A stretch of DNA of 64,000 nucleotides from Cytophagales bacterium (lineage in GTDB: Bacteria > Bacteroidota > Bacteroidia > Cytophagales > Spirosomataceae). The notes below the pieces were generated by a model, which saw only the letters and a program-made list of their open reading frames with translations, did not search any database and had not been told where the DNA came from. The stretch lies in assembly GCA_013298025.1 (NCBI GenBank), contig JAAFJE010000010.1, positions 62,001-126,000 on the forward strand, in the 5' to 3' direction. This document shows, one piece after another, positions 11,339 through 20,655 of the stretch; within the stretch, counting starts at the first letter, position 1; each line of letters begins with the position of its first letter. Both the position numbers and the translations under genes were made by a program.

Positions 11339-11908
11339 TCAATATGCTCCTCGCACCAATTTTTCTACCACTATCGGAAAATGAAGGTGTTCTAATACTT
11401 GTCCCTTTTTGGCAACATCTTCGGGTGTGTCGCTAGGCTCAACAGGGTAAGCAGCCTGAAACACAATCGCTCCTTCGTCGTAATGCTCATTTACTAAGTG
11501 AATCGTAATACCCGACTCCTTTTCTTGGTTAGCTACCACGGCTTCATGCACAAAATGCCCATACATTCCTTTTCCACCATATTTAGGAAGCAATGAAGGG
11601 TGAATATTGACAATTTTATCAGGAAAAGCTTCAATTAAATGGCTCGGAATCAGCCACAAAAAACCAGCTAAAATCACCCAATCAATCTTTTCTTCTTGTA
11701 ATATACGCACCACTTCACCAGACTTAAATTGTGCTTTATCGAATAAAACCAAGGGAATTTGTAGGCGTTCGGCTCTTTGGATTACGCCCGCTTGCGGATT
11801 GTTGCAAAGCATAAGTGCAATACTAATATCTGCTGAATCACGGAAGTATTCAACCAGTCGCTCGGCGTTTGAGCCAGAGCCAGAGGCAAAAATGGCAAGT
11901 TTTTTCAA
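11339..11908 (-). CDS. purN: Phosphoribosylglycinamide formyltransferase
   Basis: Transfers the formyl group of 10-formyltetrahydrofolate to GAR in purine synthesis (cytosol). At 189 residues it is the normal length. The N-terminal loop IFASGSGSNAERL and the catalytic set Asn101 and His103 (NIHPSLLPKYGG) with Asp144 (HYDEGAI) are present. The start is a TTG (LKKLAIFASG...); no in-frame ATG lies upstream, and the promoter box at 11943-11950 leaves room only for this start. It is divergent from a lipoprotein gene. Confidence 0.96.
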   Translation of the reverse strand: MKKLAIFASGSGSNAERLVEYFRDSADISIALMLCNNPQAGVIQRAERLQIPLVLFDKAQFKSGEVVRILQEEKIDWVILAGFLWLIPSHLIEAFPDKIVNIHPSLLPKYGGKGMYGHFVHEAVVANQEKESGITIHLVNEHYDEGAIVFQAAYPVEPSDTPEDVAKKGQVLEHLHFPIVVEKLVRGAY

Positions 11909-11942
11909 AATGCTTTCGGTTAAATTATCGTTGAAATTTCCA

Positions 11943-11950
11943 CAAATTTA
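11943..11950 (-). promoter_or_regulatory. Probable purN promoter (TAAATTTG on the minus strand)
   Basis: The minus strand reads TAAATTTG with a TTG 22 bases further upstream, close to the Bacteroidota pattern. The predicted leader is about 30 bases and supports the purN TTG start. Confidence 0.5.
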
Positions 11951-12032
11951 CGGCATACATTCCAACCTTTTTCAAGTTTCTCGCCTCTTTTGTAACGAAG
12001 ATCTCTTTTTTGACAAAAACCTCACATACGCC

Positions 12033-12563
12033 ATGAAAAAACTTCCGCTATTTATTTTACTACTTTGCCTTGGGTTTGGGGCTTGCGAAACGCCCGTTGT
12101 AGAGGCTTCGGCTAAAGCAATTTTATCAGATAATACGATGTTGAAAGGAAAATGGAAGCTCACTGGCATCTTGCTTGGCGATGTAATCGACCAGCCTTGT
12201 GCTGGCACAAGCGACAACCGAGATATAACCTTAGAAATCGCAGCAGATTCGCTGAATACGTTCAAAATAACAGGTCAATCGGCGGTCAATTACTACTTTG
12301 CTACGGCAAAAATTACCGCTTTTGATACCAATACCCAAAAAGGGCAACTCAGTATTGCTCAACTGGGAAGTACCAAAATTGCAGGTTCTCAATTGATGAA
12401 CGAATGCGAAAATCGTTATTATACGCTTTTGGGCATTGCCAAAGATTTTCGTTTGATACAAAATACCGCAGGAAAAGCCGTTTTACATCTGGGCGAAATT
12501 AAAGAAAATACCAAGCCAACGCTTGATAATGGCACCTACTTTATTTTTGAAAAAGTACAATAA
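12033..12563 (+). CDS. META/HslJ-like lipoprotein
   Basis: A small lipoprotein of 176 residues. The ATG at 12033 is chosen because it begins a classic lipoprotein signal (MKKLPLFILLLCLGFGAC, lipid-bearing Cys18); the frame is open further upstream only by chance. The mature part has the pattern of META/HslJ domains: GKWKLTGI near the start, a strand-rich centre (LEIAADSLNTFKITG, ATAKITAF), then an ECENRYYTLLG segment before the last strands. Such proteins are usually outer-membrane or periplasmic with poorly known roles. It is transcribed divergently from purN and ends before a strong terminator. Confidence 0.75.
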   Translation: MKKLPLFILLLCLGFGACETPVVEASAKAILSDNTMLKGKWKLTGILLGDVIDQPCAGTSDNRDITLEIAADSLNTFKITGQSAVNYYFATAKITAFDTNTQKGQLSIAQLGSTKIAGSQLMNECENRYYTLLGIAKDFRLIQNTAGKAVLHLGEIKENTKPTLDNGTYFIFEKVQ

Positions 12564-12680
12564 ACTACCTATAGAGTGTATTGATTTTTCCATCTGAAAG
12601 ATTTATAGATAAACAACATATAAATCTCCTTCGTGTATCATGTTCTACATGAACAATGGGAAAAATATAATTATTTTATG

Positions 12681-12720
12681 AAAAAAGCCGTTTTTGCAGT
12701 TGTGCCAAACGGCTTTTTTT
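12681..12720. terminator. Strong bidirectional terminator
   Basis: AAAAAAGCCGTTT (12681-12693) pairs with AAACGGCTTTTTT (12707-12719) around a 13-base loop, ending in a T-run on either strand. It closes the META-like lipoprotein gene. Confidence 0.85.
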
Positions 12721-12903
12721 GTATTTTAGATGAGATTTTTTCAACCAAAACTATACATTTCTATTAAAGTGTGGATAAAAGATTCATTTGTGCCATTACA
12801 TTTCAGTTTTTTGATAGCAAAATTTAGGTCAAAAACTTGGTTTTATTCATCTATGAATCAACCTCACTTTAATGTATCACTCATCATCAAACCCTTTGAT
12901 TAC

Positions 12904-14217
12904 ATGAAAAAAATCTTACTTACGGGCAGTCTGTTGGCTTATAGTTGTTTTAGTTTTGCCCAAATCTCGGCTGTGAAAGCGAAGATTAGCCAAAAAGCCC
13001 AATCGCTTGAAGCGAAAGTTGTGGCATGGCGACGGGACTTCCACCAAAATCCAGAGCTAGGAAACCGAGAATTTAAAACAGCCGAAAAAATTGCAGCACA
13101 CCTGCGTTCCTTGGGCATTGAAGTACAAACGGGCGTAGCCAAAACGGGTGTTGTAGGCATTTTGAAAGGAGGCAAACCTGGGCCAGTAGTGGCATTACGA
13201 GCTGATATGGACGGGCTACCCGTCAAGGAAAGGGTCGATATTCCCTTTGCTTCTAAAGCAATGGGCGAATACAACGGTCAGCCAGTGTCGGTAATGCACG
13301 CCTGCGGACACGACACCCACGTAGCGATTTTGATGGGTACAGCCGAAATTTTGGCTTCTATTAAAAATGAGTTGAAGGGAACAGTCAAATTTATTTTCCA
13401 ACCAGCCGAAGAAGGTGCTCCTGAAGGAGAAGAAGGCGGTGCTGCATTGATGGTCAAAGAAGGCGTATTAGAAAACCCCAAAGTAGATGCCATCTTTGGT
13501 TTGCACATCAATGCCCAAACCGAAATTGGTAAAATTCGCTACCGCCCCAAAGGGACAATGGCAGCTTCCGATTGGTTTAAAATTAAAGTAAAAGGGAAGC
13601 AAACCCACGGGGCGAGTCCGTGGCAAGGAATAGACCCCATCGTAACGGCTTCGCAAATTGTAATGGGGCTGCAAACCATCGTGAGTCGCAACGCTCCACT
13701 CATCGAGTCGGCGGCAGTCGTAACGGTCGGACAAATCAACGGGGGTGTTCGGAGTAATATTATTCCTGAAGAATTGAGTATGAATGGTACTATCAGAACA
13801 CTCGACACCAAGGTACAAGACATGATTCATGCCCGTATGCGTCAGGTAGCCACCAATATTGCCGAAAGTGCTGGGGCTATTGCCGAAGTGAGCATCACCA
13901 AAATGTGTCCTGTGACGTACAATGACCCTTCTTTGACCGAAAAAATGGTACCCACCCTCGAATCGGTGGCAGGAAAAGACAACGTAGAAATGGTATCGGC
14001 CGTGACAGGAGCAGAAGATTTTGCCTTTTACCAAGAAAAAGTACCCGGTTTGTTTTTCTTCCTAGGCGGTGCTCCGAAAGGCAAAAAGGAAACAGAAACT
14101 GCCCCACACCATACACCCGATTTTTATATCGACGAAGGTGGATTTGTGTTGGGAATGAAAGCAATGGCCAATTTAACATTAGATTATTTAGAAATGAACG
14201 CTCCTAAAGGAAAGTAA
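12904..14217 (+). CDS. M20 family metallo-amidohydrolase (secreted)
   Basis: A di-metal amidohydrolase of the M20D group (hippurate hydrolase / IAA-amino-acid hydrolase / N-acyl-amino-acid deacylase type) that cleaves N-acyl or peptide amides. The ATG at 12904 starts a signal peptide (MKKILLTGSLLAYSCFSFAQ), so the enzyme is exported; the open frame upstream is not part of it. Metal ligands are visible: RADMDGLP at 99-106, the His132/Cys134/His136 motif MHACGHDTH, Glu169-Glu170 in FQPAEE, and His201 in GLHINA. The closing His motif is in APHHTPDF. Length (437) is normal. The physiological amide is unknown. Confidence 0.92.
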   Translation: MKKILLTGSLLAYSCFSFAQISAVKAKISQKAQSLEAKVVAWRRDFHQNPELGNREFKTAEKIAAHLRSLGIEVQTGVAKTGVVGILKGGKPGPVVALRADMDGLPVKERVDIPFASKAMGEYNGQPVSVMHACGHDTHVAILMGTAEILASIKNELKGTVKFIFQPAEEGAPEGEEGGAALMVKEGVLENPKVDAIFGLHINAQTEIGKIRYRPKGTMAASDWFKIKVKGKQTHGASPWQGIDPIVTASQIVMGLQTIVSRNAPLIESAAVVTVGQINGGVRSNIIPEELSMNGTIRTLDTKVQDMIHARMRQVATNIAESAGAIAEVSITKMCPVTYNDPSLTEKMVPTLESVAGKDNVEMVSAVTGAEDFAFYQEKVPGLFFFLGGAPKGKKETETAPHHTPDFYIDEGGFVLGMKAMANLTLDYLEMNAPKGK

Positions 14218-14223
14218 AATATG

Positions 14224-14265
14224 AATTATGCGTTAGTACTATTCCTAGATTACTAACGCATAATT
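14224..14265. repeat. 15-base perfect hairpin between the M20 and HupE-like genes
   Basis: Arms 14224-14238 and 14251-14265 are fully complementary with a 12-base loop. It starts 6 bases after the M20 stop and lacks a T-run, so it is more likely an mRNA-stabilising or processing hairpin than a terminator. Confidence 0.6.
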
Positions 14266-14297
14266 ACAATCGTTTCAACTTAAATATAACCACTAAA

Positions 14298-14900
14298 ATG
14301 TCTGATTTTCAACTGTATTTGCAATTAGGTTTTTCGCATATTACCGACGTAAAAGGCTATGACCACATATTGTTTATTGTAGCTCTTTGTGCCATTTACC
14401 GTGTGACCGATTGGCGAAAAGTAGCGTTTTTAGTCACAGCCTTTACCTTGGGGCATTCTATTACCTTGGTACTGGCTACCTTGCATCTGATTAGCTACCG
14501 TACCGAAGTCATTGAATTTCTCATTCCCATCACCATTGTATTGACCTGCTTTCTCAATTTTTTTCATCAATCTACCGAATTTCGTACCCAAAAAGAACCC
14601 AAGTCACCTTTGCGGTATCCTATGGCAATGGGCTTTGGACTGATTCATGGCATGGGTTTTTCTAACTACCTACAAAGTTTATTGGGTAAAGAAGAAAGCA
14701 TTGTTGTGCCTTTGTTGTCGTTCAACATAGGACTAGAAATCGGGCAATTGCTTATTGTAGGGCTGTTGTTATTGGTCAATTTTTTGGTACTAGAAATCAT
14801 AGAAGTCAGAAAACACAATTGGAATTTAATCATCTCTGGCATTGTATTGGGCATAGCACTCACCCTCATTGCAGGGTCTGAGTATGTCAAGGGTTTTTGA
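14298..14900 (+). CDS. HupE/UreJ family membrane protein
   Basis: A 200-residue integral membrane protein of the HupE_UreJ_2 type, a family linked to nickel or cobalt uptake in hydrogenase and urease clusters. The diagnostic N-terminal segment GFSHITDVKGYDHILFIVAL is followed by about six hydrophobic helices and the motif TLGHSITLVLA; a second conserved patch is FGLIHGMGFSNYL. The histidines in these motifs (GYDHI, GHSIT, LIHGMG) are the likely metal ligands. No hydrogenase or urease gene is nearby, as in many Bacteroidota, so its substrate here is open. It follows the M20 gene after a hairpin. Confidence 0.82.
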   Translation: MSDFQLYLQLGFSHITDVKGYDHILFIVALCAIYRVTDWRKVAFLVTAFTLGHSITLVLATLHLISYRTEVIEFLIPITIVLTCFLNFFHQSTEFRTQKEPKSPLRYPMAMGFGLIHGMGFSNYLQSLLGKEESIVVPLLSFNIGLEIGQLLIVGLLLLVNFLVLEIIEVRKHNWNLIISGIVLGIALTLIAGSEYVKGF

Positions 14901-15075
14901 GATAAGACATTGAAAGATAGGGGTATTAATTTCGGAAATATTGCTAGAAAGCATTTTCTCTGTCCGAAATTTGATATATAAAACTACTGGTTTTATCATG
15001 ATGCGCAGGGAATCTTTTGGCAACTTATGAGGCTCAAGATTCCCTTCAAAATGTCATCAAGCTAAACAATCCATT

Positions 15076-15939
15076 TTACCTTTTTTGAAAACTTTTATTC
15101 ACCCAATAAATTCCCCCTATGACTATCAATCCGCCCAATATTTGAAACCAAGCCAAGGTTTCGTCGAGTAAAACCACCGCAATAATGGCCGTTAGCACAG
15201 GCTGCAACAACAACGTTGGCGACACCACCGCCGCTGGAATATGCCCCAAGGCATAATTGATACTCAGCCAACCCACTAGGTGACACACCACGCCCATCCC
15301 TACAAACGCCCACCATGTTTGGGTATCAAAATGAACTAATTCCAAGCCTTGTCCGTAACAAATCCCCCACGAAAGTACCAAGCAAGGCAACAACGACCAC
15401 GCCATAAAATTAAGCGTATCAATGGTTTTACGCACTTGTTGCGTAAAAAGCATATAACAGGCATAAAACACCGCCGCCGCAATGGCCATCAAATGCCCTA
15501 CACCAACCGATTGGTTATGCAACAAGTCGTCGCCCGCTATCAGTACCACCCCAATCAAGGTAATACCCAAACCGAGCCAATAACGACGACCAAGTTTTTG
15601 CTTAAAAATCAACCAAGTACCCAATCCCACAAAAACAGAGGCATTGTTGGCCAGCAAGGTCGATACCGAAGCGGTGGTACGTAAAATAGATAAGTTCCAA
15701 AACGACATATCCAATACAAAACAAAGACCACCGAGGGCAATCAGGCGTAGGTTGGGGGCATCGGGGACTTTTATGCCTTTGTACAACCAAATCGGTACAA
15801 TCCCGACAAAACAGAAGAAATAACGATAAAAACCCGACGTAAGTGCTGGTGCGTGAGCCATTTTCACGAAAATAGCCGACCAAGCAATACAAAAAACGCC
15901 TAGGGCTAAACACAGGTAAGCTTTGGTTTGTGCTTTCAA
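15076..15939 (-). CDS. DMT/EamA family permease
   Basis: A ten-helix drug/metabolite transporter made of two EamA repeats, each starting with a helix like LALGVFCIAWSAIFVK and containing the short-motif RYFF...VPIW. Exporters of amino acids or metabolites dominate the family; the substrate is unknown. No ATG is available. The frame opens at a TTG at 15999, but the TTG at 15939 puts the first helix close to the N-terminus as in relatives (287 residues), so it is preferred; this is uncertain. It is convergent with the HupE-like gene. Confidence 0.85.
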   Translation of the reverse strand: MKAQTKAYLCLALGVFCIAWSAIFVKMAHAPALTSGFYRYFFCFVGIVPIWLYKGIKVPDAPNLRLIALGGLCFVLDMSFWNLSILRTTASVSTLLANNASVFVGLGTWLIFKQKLGRRYWLGLGITLIGVVLIAGDDLLHNQSVGVGHLMAIAAAVFYACYMLFTQQVRKTIDTLNFMAWSLLPCLVLSWGICYGQGLELVHFDTQTWWAFVGMGVVCHLVGWLSINYALGHIPAAVVSPTLLLQPVLTAIIAVVLLDETLAWFQILGGLIVIGGIYWVNKSFQKR

Positions 15940-16180
15940 AATTTTATGTTTGTGATAAAAGTGATATGCTTGCGGTCTGTAACAACAATATTTGTGCAAT
16001 ACGACCGCAAGAGATTTTTACACAAAAAAGCCATTTTTTACCTCAAAATCCAAAAACTAGCTACGTAAATCCCTAAAGCATACACCAAAGTGTGATTTTC
16101 ATGCCTAAACATTCCTTGTAATTCCATACGATTGCCCATAAGTCGCTTGCCACTTTAGCTATTTTTTCTTTTCTTTGAGT

Positions 16181-17629
16181 ATGGAAAAAACACAACAACT
16201 AAAAAAAGAAATTGGATTATTAGATGCCAGCATGATTGTGATTGGCTCTATGATTGGCTCCGGTATTTTTATTGTATCGGCCGATGTGTCACGTAATTTA
16301 GGCTCGCCGGGCTACTTGCTGCTTGCTTGGGTAATTACAGGAATCATCACCCTGATTTCGGCCCTGTCTTATGGCGAATTGGCAGGCATGATGCCTAATG
16401 CTGGCGGACAATACGTGTATTTGCGAGAAGCCTATAACCCCTTGGTAGGTTTTTTGTTTGGATGGACAACCTTCTTTGTCATCGAAACAGGCACAATTGC
16501 CGCCGTTGCAGTAGCTTTTGCCAAATATACAGGCGTACTCCTCCCCGACTGGATAGGCACAGAACATACCTTGGGCTATTTCAACACCCAACAATTATTG
16601 GCCATTGGGCTGATTATGCTCTTGACCTTTGTTAATATTAGAGGCGTTAAAAATGCTAAATTTCTTCAACTCATTTTTACCATGACCAAAATCGGGGCAT
16701 TGCTTGGCTTGGCGGTGTTGGGTATTATTGTTGGGTTGAATCCTCAAAAAGGCGTTTGGGACATCAACGCTATTGACTTTTGGACACCCGTCAAACTCAC
16801 GTTGGATAACACAGGCAAAATTATTGACCAAACCTACCTTTCTGGCATAGGCTTGTGGTCGGCGATTGGCTTGGCATTGATAGGGCCTTTGTTTTCGTCT
16901 TCGGCATGGAACAACGTAACCTATATTGCTGGCGAAATGAAAAACCCCAAAAGAGATATTCCCCTGAGCTTGCTTTATGGTACGCTCACCGTAAGTGCCT
17001 TGTACATTTTGGCAAATATTGCTTACCTCATGCTGCTTCCACTCAAAGGCGAGCCGCAAGCGTCCGATACCCTCGCCCGTGGTATCATGTTTGCCGCCAA
17101 CGACCGTGTAGGCACGGCGGCTGCCGAGATGATTTTTGGTAAAATAGCGGTGATTATCATGGCGGTATTCATCATGATTTCTACCTTCGGATGCAACAAC
17201 GGCATTATTCTTTCGGGGGCAAGGGTTTATTATGCCATGGCAAAAGATGGATTATTCTTTAAAAAGGCAGGCGAAATCAATAAAAATGGCGTGCCAGGCG
17301 TTTCGTTGATTATTCAATGCGTATGGGCAAGTTTGCTGTGCTTGTCGGGAACATACAGCGATTTGCTAGATTATACCGTATTTTCTATTTTAGTATTTTA
17401 TATCTTAACCATCGCAGGGGTGTTTATTTTACGTAAAAAACAACCCGATGCTCCTCGTCCTTACAAGGCATTTGGCTATCCGATTATTCCAGCCATTTAC
17501 TTGGTTTTTGCTACAGGATTGTGCATCAACTTATTGATTTACAAACCAGAAGCCTCTTGGGCAGGCGTTGGCATTGTGGCTTTAGGGATTCCAGTATATT
17601 ATATTTGGAAGAAATTAGACAAACAATAA
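16181..17629 (+). CDS. APC superfamily amino acid permease
   Basis: A 12-helix amino acid transporter of the APC/LAT type (482 residues). The substrate-binding helix 1 signature is clear: VIGSMIGSGIFIVSADVSR. Helices 2-3 contain ITLISALSYGELAGMMPNAG, and a helix 6 region (IGPLFSSSAWNNVTYIAGEMKNPKRDIP) is typical of the family. The ATG at 16181 is preferred to the TTG two codons before. Antiporter and symporter members cannot be separated from sequence alone. It is convergent with folP, with a shared terminator. Confidence 0.93.
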   Translation: MEKTQQLKKEIGLLDASMIVIGSMIGSGIFIVSADVSRNLGSPGYLLLAWVITGIITLISALSYGELAGMMPNAGGQYVYLREAYNPLVGFLFGWTTFFVIETGTIAAVAVAFAKYTGVLLPDWIGTEHTLGYFNTQQLLAIGLIMLLTFVNIRGVKNAKFLQLIFTMTKIGALLGLAVLGIIVGLNPQKGVWDINAIDFWTPVKLTLDNTGKIIDQTYLSGIGLWSAIGLALIGPLFSSSAWNNVTYIAGEMKNPKRDIPLSLLYGTLTVSALYILANIAYLMLLPLKGEPQASDTLARGIMFAANDRVGTAAAEMIFGKIAVIIMAVFIMISTFGCNNGIILSGARVYYAMAKDGLFFKKAGEINKNGVPGVSLIIQCVWASLLCLSGTYSDLLDYTVFSILVFYILTIAGVFILRKKQPDAPRPYKAFGYPIIPAIYLVFATGLCINLLIYKPEASWAGVGIVALGIPVYYIWKKLDKQ

Positions 17630-17640
17630 TGCTTTTGAAA

Positions 17641-17677
17641 TAAGCTTGCACGGGGCTATTCTTACCGTGCAAGCTTA
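17641..17677. terminator. Shared terminator of the APC permease and folP genes
   Basis: Perfect 13-base stem: TAAGCTTGCACGG at 17641-17653 and its complement at 17665-17677, loop 11 bases. A T-rich run (TTATTTTT) follows on the plus strand. Its position between two stop codons 50 bases apart supports bidirectional use. Confidence 0.8.
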
Positions 17678-17680
17678 TGC

Positions 17681-18517
17681 TTATTTTTCCTGCAACATCG
17701 CCACCAACTTGGTCACTTCTACCGCTTCTTTTACTTCGTGTACACGCAAAATATGAGCCCCGTTGAGCAAGGCTACCGTATTGAGTGCCGTTGTGCCATT
17801 GAGAGCCTCGGAAGGATGAATCGACAAGCCACGCCAAATCATTGATTTGCGAGATACACCCACCAACATAGGCAAACCTAATACCTCAAAATCGGCTAAA
17901 TGGTTGAGTAATTCATAATTTTGTGCTATCGTTTTGGCAAAACCAAAACCCAAATCTATGATAATATCACGCTGTTGATATGCCCTCAGTTGAGCAACTT
18001 TTCGCTGTAAATCGTCTAAAATATCCATACGTAAATCGTTGTATTGCGTCATTTGCTGCATGGTTTCAGGCGTACCTCTGCTGTGCATCAATACATAAGG
18101 TACATCTTTGAGCTTTGCCACTGTTTCAAACATTTGGTCATCTAAAATGCCACCAGATACATCATTAATCAGCGATGCCCCTGCCTCTACCGAAGCTTGA
18201 GCAACAGATGCCCTAAAGGTATCTATCGAAATCAGGGCTTCTGGAAAGCGTGCCATGATGGCTTCTACGGCTGGCACCACACGCCTCAACTCCTCGGCTT
18301 CGTCCACAGGACTGGCACCAGGGCGTGTTGAATGACCACCCAAATCAAGAAAGGTAGCCCCTTCGGTGAGCATTTTTTCAGTTTGACGCAAGATTTCGTC
18401 TAGGGTAAAAAAACGACTTCTTTCAAAAAAAGAGTCTGGTGTGATATTGATAATACCCATAATTTTAGGGCTATGCAAATCAACCAAACGACCTCTACAA
18501 TTAATACTATATTTCAT
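17681..18517 (-). CDS. folP: Dihydropteroate synthase
   Basis: Condenses p-aminobenzoate with hydroxymethyl-dihydropterin pyrophosphate in folate synthesis (cytosol). The TIM-barrel signature MGIINITPDSF lies at about residues 20-30 and the second pterin site as GGHSTRPGA. Later motifs are IDTFRASVAQ, LINDVSG, DLGFGFAKT, VGVSRKSM and LRVHEV, all family hallmarks. The ATG at 18517 gives the usual short leader (MKYSINCRGRLVDL); two in-frame starts up to 36 bases upstream would add only a few residues. In Bacteroidota folP often lies next to DUF1599 and DoxX genes, as it nearly does here (divergent). Confidence 0.96.
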   Translation of the reverse strand: MKYSINCRGRLVDLHSPKIMGIINITPDSFFERSRFFTLDEILRQTEKMLTEGATFLDLGGHSTRPGASPVDEAEELRRVVPAVEAIMARFPEALISIDTFRASVAQASVEAGASLINDVSGGILDDQMFETVAKLKDVPYVLMHSRGTPETMQQMTQYNDLRMDILDDLQRKVAQLRAYQQRDIIIDLGFGFAKTIAQNYELLNHLADFEVLGLPMLVGVSRKSMIWRGLSIHPSEALNGTTALNTVALLNGAHILRVHEVKEAVEVTKLVAMLQEK

Positions 18518-18825
18518 TTGACACATCTTTTTTGCAAAATAACGCAAAAGCACAAAAATTTTGACATTTTATTTGTGAATCAAAAAAACTATATTTATTT
18601 TAACATTGCATTAGTTTTCTTAAAAATATAACCACATTATTTTTAGTGTTAGTCGAAACCCCTCTGTTATTTACTCCATAAAATTGATACCATAAAACCT
18701 TTTTGAATACGTTGTTGCCAGCTTATTATTTTCCAATAAGCTAGAAAATGATATACCTAAACCTGACTTATAACTTTTAAGCATACTTAACACACTGATA
18801 TAAAACACATTAATTTTTGCAAGTA

Positions 18826-19932
18826 ATGACAACCCCCGACTACCATTATCCTCATACTTTTATGCCTGAAATATATGTTGTTAATCATGTTCCCGCATTA
18901 CTGGGCTATTGGGACAAAGACCTGATTTGCCGATACGCCAACCAAGCGTACCACCAATGGTTTGGTAAAAAGCCCGAAGAAATGATGAACAACCTCACGA
19001 TTAAGGCATTTTTAGGCCCTTTGTACGAAAGAAATAGGCCTTATATCGAAGCCGTACTGACTGGAGAAGTCCAAACCTTCGAGATTATCATTCCTTTACC
19101 TTCGGGGAAAGTACGCTATGCTTTGGTGAATTATACACCTCATATCGTAGATGGTATCGTAGAAGGTTTTACGGTACACGCCTCCGACGTAAGTTCAATC
19201 AAGGCTTTAGAATTGGAGCTTGTCAACTCTATCGACAGCGTAAAGAACCAAAATGATCGCTTGCTCAATTTTTCTAATATTGTATCGCATAACCTCAAAT
19301 CGTATGCAGGAAACTTACAGGCAATCCTCGACTTGTACGAACTTGCCGATACCGAGGACGAAAAGACCAATATGTTTGGTATGCTCAAAAGCATTTCTAA
19401 GCAGTTTAGCAATACGATTCATCAGTTGAATGAAATTTCAAAATCGCAAAATTTAGCCAAACTAAAACCAGAATCAATTCATTTACAAAGCTTTACCGCA
19501 AGTGTACTCAAGACGTTACAAATACAAATAGAGACCAATCACGCTACGATTGAAAACCGCATTCCCGATACTATATGGCTCACCGCCAACCCTGTGTATA
19601 TAGAAAGCATTCTGCTAAACCTCATTACCAACGCCATCAAATACCGAAAAGCCGACCTTACCCCCCTTGTTCAACTCGAAGCTACCGAAGATTATAACAA
19701 AATTGTGCTGGTTGTCAAAGACAATGGCATCGGAATTGATTTGGCTGTACACGGCAAAAACCTTTTCGGTATGTACAAAACCTTTCATGGCAATAGCGAT
19801 GCCCAAGGTATTGGATTGTTTTTGGTAAAAAACCAAATAGAGTCGATGGGAGGTAGTATTGAAGTAACAAGCGCCGTCAACGAAGGCACAGTTTTTACGA
19901 TTCATTTCAAAAAAGGCTATACGCTTTTGTAA
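18826..19932 (+). CDS. PAS-domain sensor histidine kinase (cytosolic)
   Basis: A 368-residue soluble histidine kinase. An N-terminal PAS domain (about 15-130) begins with HVPALLGYWDKDLICRYAN. The dimerisation helix carries the H-box NIVSHNLKSYAGN, the Bacteroidota variant in which the residue after HN is Leu rather than Arg-rich. The ATPase domain has the N-box LITNAIKYRK, the G1 box DNGIGID and the G2 region GIGLFLVKNQIESMGG. No membrane segment is seen, so it should sense a cytosolic or diffusible signal. The ATG at 18826 is preferred to an in-frame TTG 9 bases upstream. No response regulator is adjacent, so its partner is elsewhere. Confidence 0.9.
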   Translation: MTTPDYHYPHTFMPEIYVVNHVPALLGYWDKDLICRYANQAYHQWFGKKPEEMMNNLTIKAFLGPLYERNRPYIEAVLTGEVQTFEIIIPLPSGKVRYALVNYTPHIVDGIVEGFTVHASDVSSIKALELELVNSIDSVKNQNDRLLNFSNIVSHNLKSYAGNLQAILDLYELADTEDEKTNMFGMLKSISKQFSNTIHQLNEISKSQNLAKLKPESIHLQSFTASVLKTLQIQIETNHATIENRIPDTIWLTANPVYIESILLNLITNAIKYRKADLTPLVQLEATEDYNKIVLVVKDNGIGIDLAVHGKNLFGMYKTFHGNSDAQGIGLFLVKNQIESMGGSIEVTSAVNEGTVFTIHFKKGYTLL

Positions 19933-20025
19933 AAATTCACAACGCATCAAGCCAACAATAGGACTTTACAGAGAAAACGCAACAAATAAATCTACTTTTC
20001 TATCGCTTCAAAAGCTGAAAATAGA

Positions 20026-20033
20026 TACTTTTG
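20026..20033 (+). promoter_or_regulatory. -7 box (TACTTTTG) for the DUF1599 gene
   Basis: TACTTTTG lies 33 bases before the DUF1599 ATG and matches TAnnTTTG exactly. No clear -33 TTG is visible. It probably drives DUF1599 and the DoxX gene that follows. Confidence 0.5.
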
Positions 20034-20066
20034 TGATTTGAAATTTCTCAGTAAAGCCCTTTTATT

Positions 20067-20612
20067 ATGACCCAAACAGAAATAGAATACCGCCGTGTGA
20101 TTGATTTATGCAAAGATTTGTTTTTAAAGAAAAACAAAGATTATGGTTCTTCTTGGCGTATTCTTCGTTTGCCAAGCCTCACCGACCAAATTTTTATCAA
20201 AGCACAACGCATTCGGTCTATTCAAGAAAAAGGTGTACAAAAAATCAACGATGGCATCGATGGCGAATTTATTGGCATCGTCAATTATTGTATTATTGCC
20301 ATGATTCAACTATGTTTGGGGAAATCTTCACAAATGGAGTTTGAAGAACAAGAATTGAGCCAACTCTACGACGAACAAGTAAGTAAAACCCTTGCCTTAT
20401 TGCTCAACAAAAACCATGATTATGGCGAAGCTTGGCGTGATATGCGTGTAAGCTCGATGACAGACCTCATTTTGATGAAAATTTACAGAACCAAACAAAT
20501 TGAGGACAACCAAGGACAAACACTTGTTTCGGAAGGCGTAGAAGCCAACTACCAAGATATGCTCAACTATGCCGTATTTTGTTTGATTTTGATGGGAAAG
20601 GCTTCGGTATAA
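20067..20612 (+). CDS. DUF1599 (Nmad1-like) protein
   Basis: A 181-residue protein of the DUF1599 family, related to the Nmad1 domain predicted to act on modified nucleotides; no reaction is proven to my knowledge. It consists of two similar halves. The first (about 9-60) has KKNKDYGSSWRILRLPSLTD, and the second (about 105-155) has NKNHDYGEAWRDMRVSSMTD. Each is followed by a basic helix (IKAQRIRSIQE, MKIYRTKQIED) and a hydrophobic helix. The paired K/N-x-DYG-x-x-W-R motif suggests a duplicated active site. It is followed by the DoxX gene 43 bases on. Confidence 0.88.
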   Translation: MTQTEIEYRRVIDLCKDLFLKKNKDYGSSWRILRLPSLTDQIFIKAQRIRSIQEKGVQKINDGIDGEFIGIVNYCIIAMIQLCLGKSSQMEFEEQELSQLYDEQVSKTLALLLNKNHDYGEAWRDMRVSSMTDLILMKIYRTKQIEDNQGQTLVSEGVEANYQDMLNYAVFCLILMGKASV

Positions 20613-20655
20613 GTTTTGTGTTCAATCATTTTCTAACCCAATTAAACCCTCTAGC

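Noticed and set aside
11607-12032. N-terminal extension of the META-like lipoprotein frame through the purN gene
   Set aside because: It runs antisense to purN and would destroy the lipoprotein signal; the ATG at 12033 explains everything.
12730-12903. 58-codon N-terminal extension of the M20 enzyme
   Set aside because: A clean signal peptide starts at 12904 and the extension has no family similarity.
13468-14034. 188-codon frame opposite the M20 gene
   Set aside because: Antisense shadow caused by codon bias; the metal-site motifs are on the plus strand.
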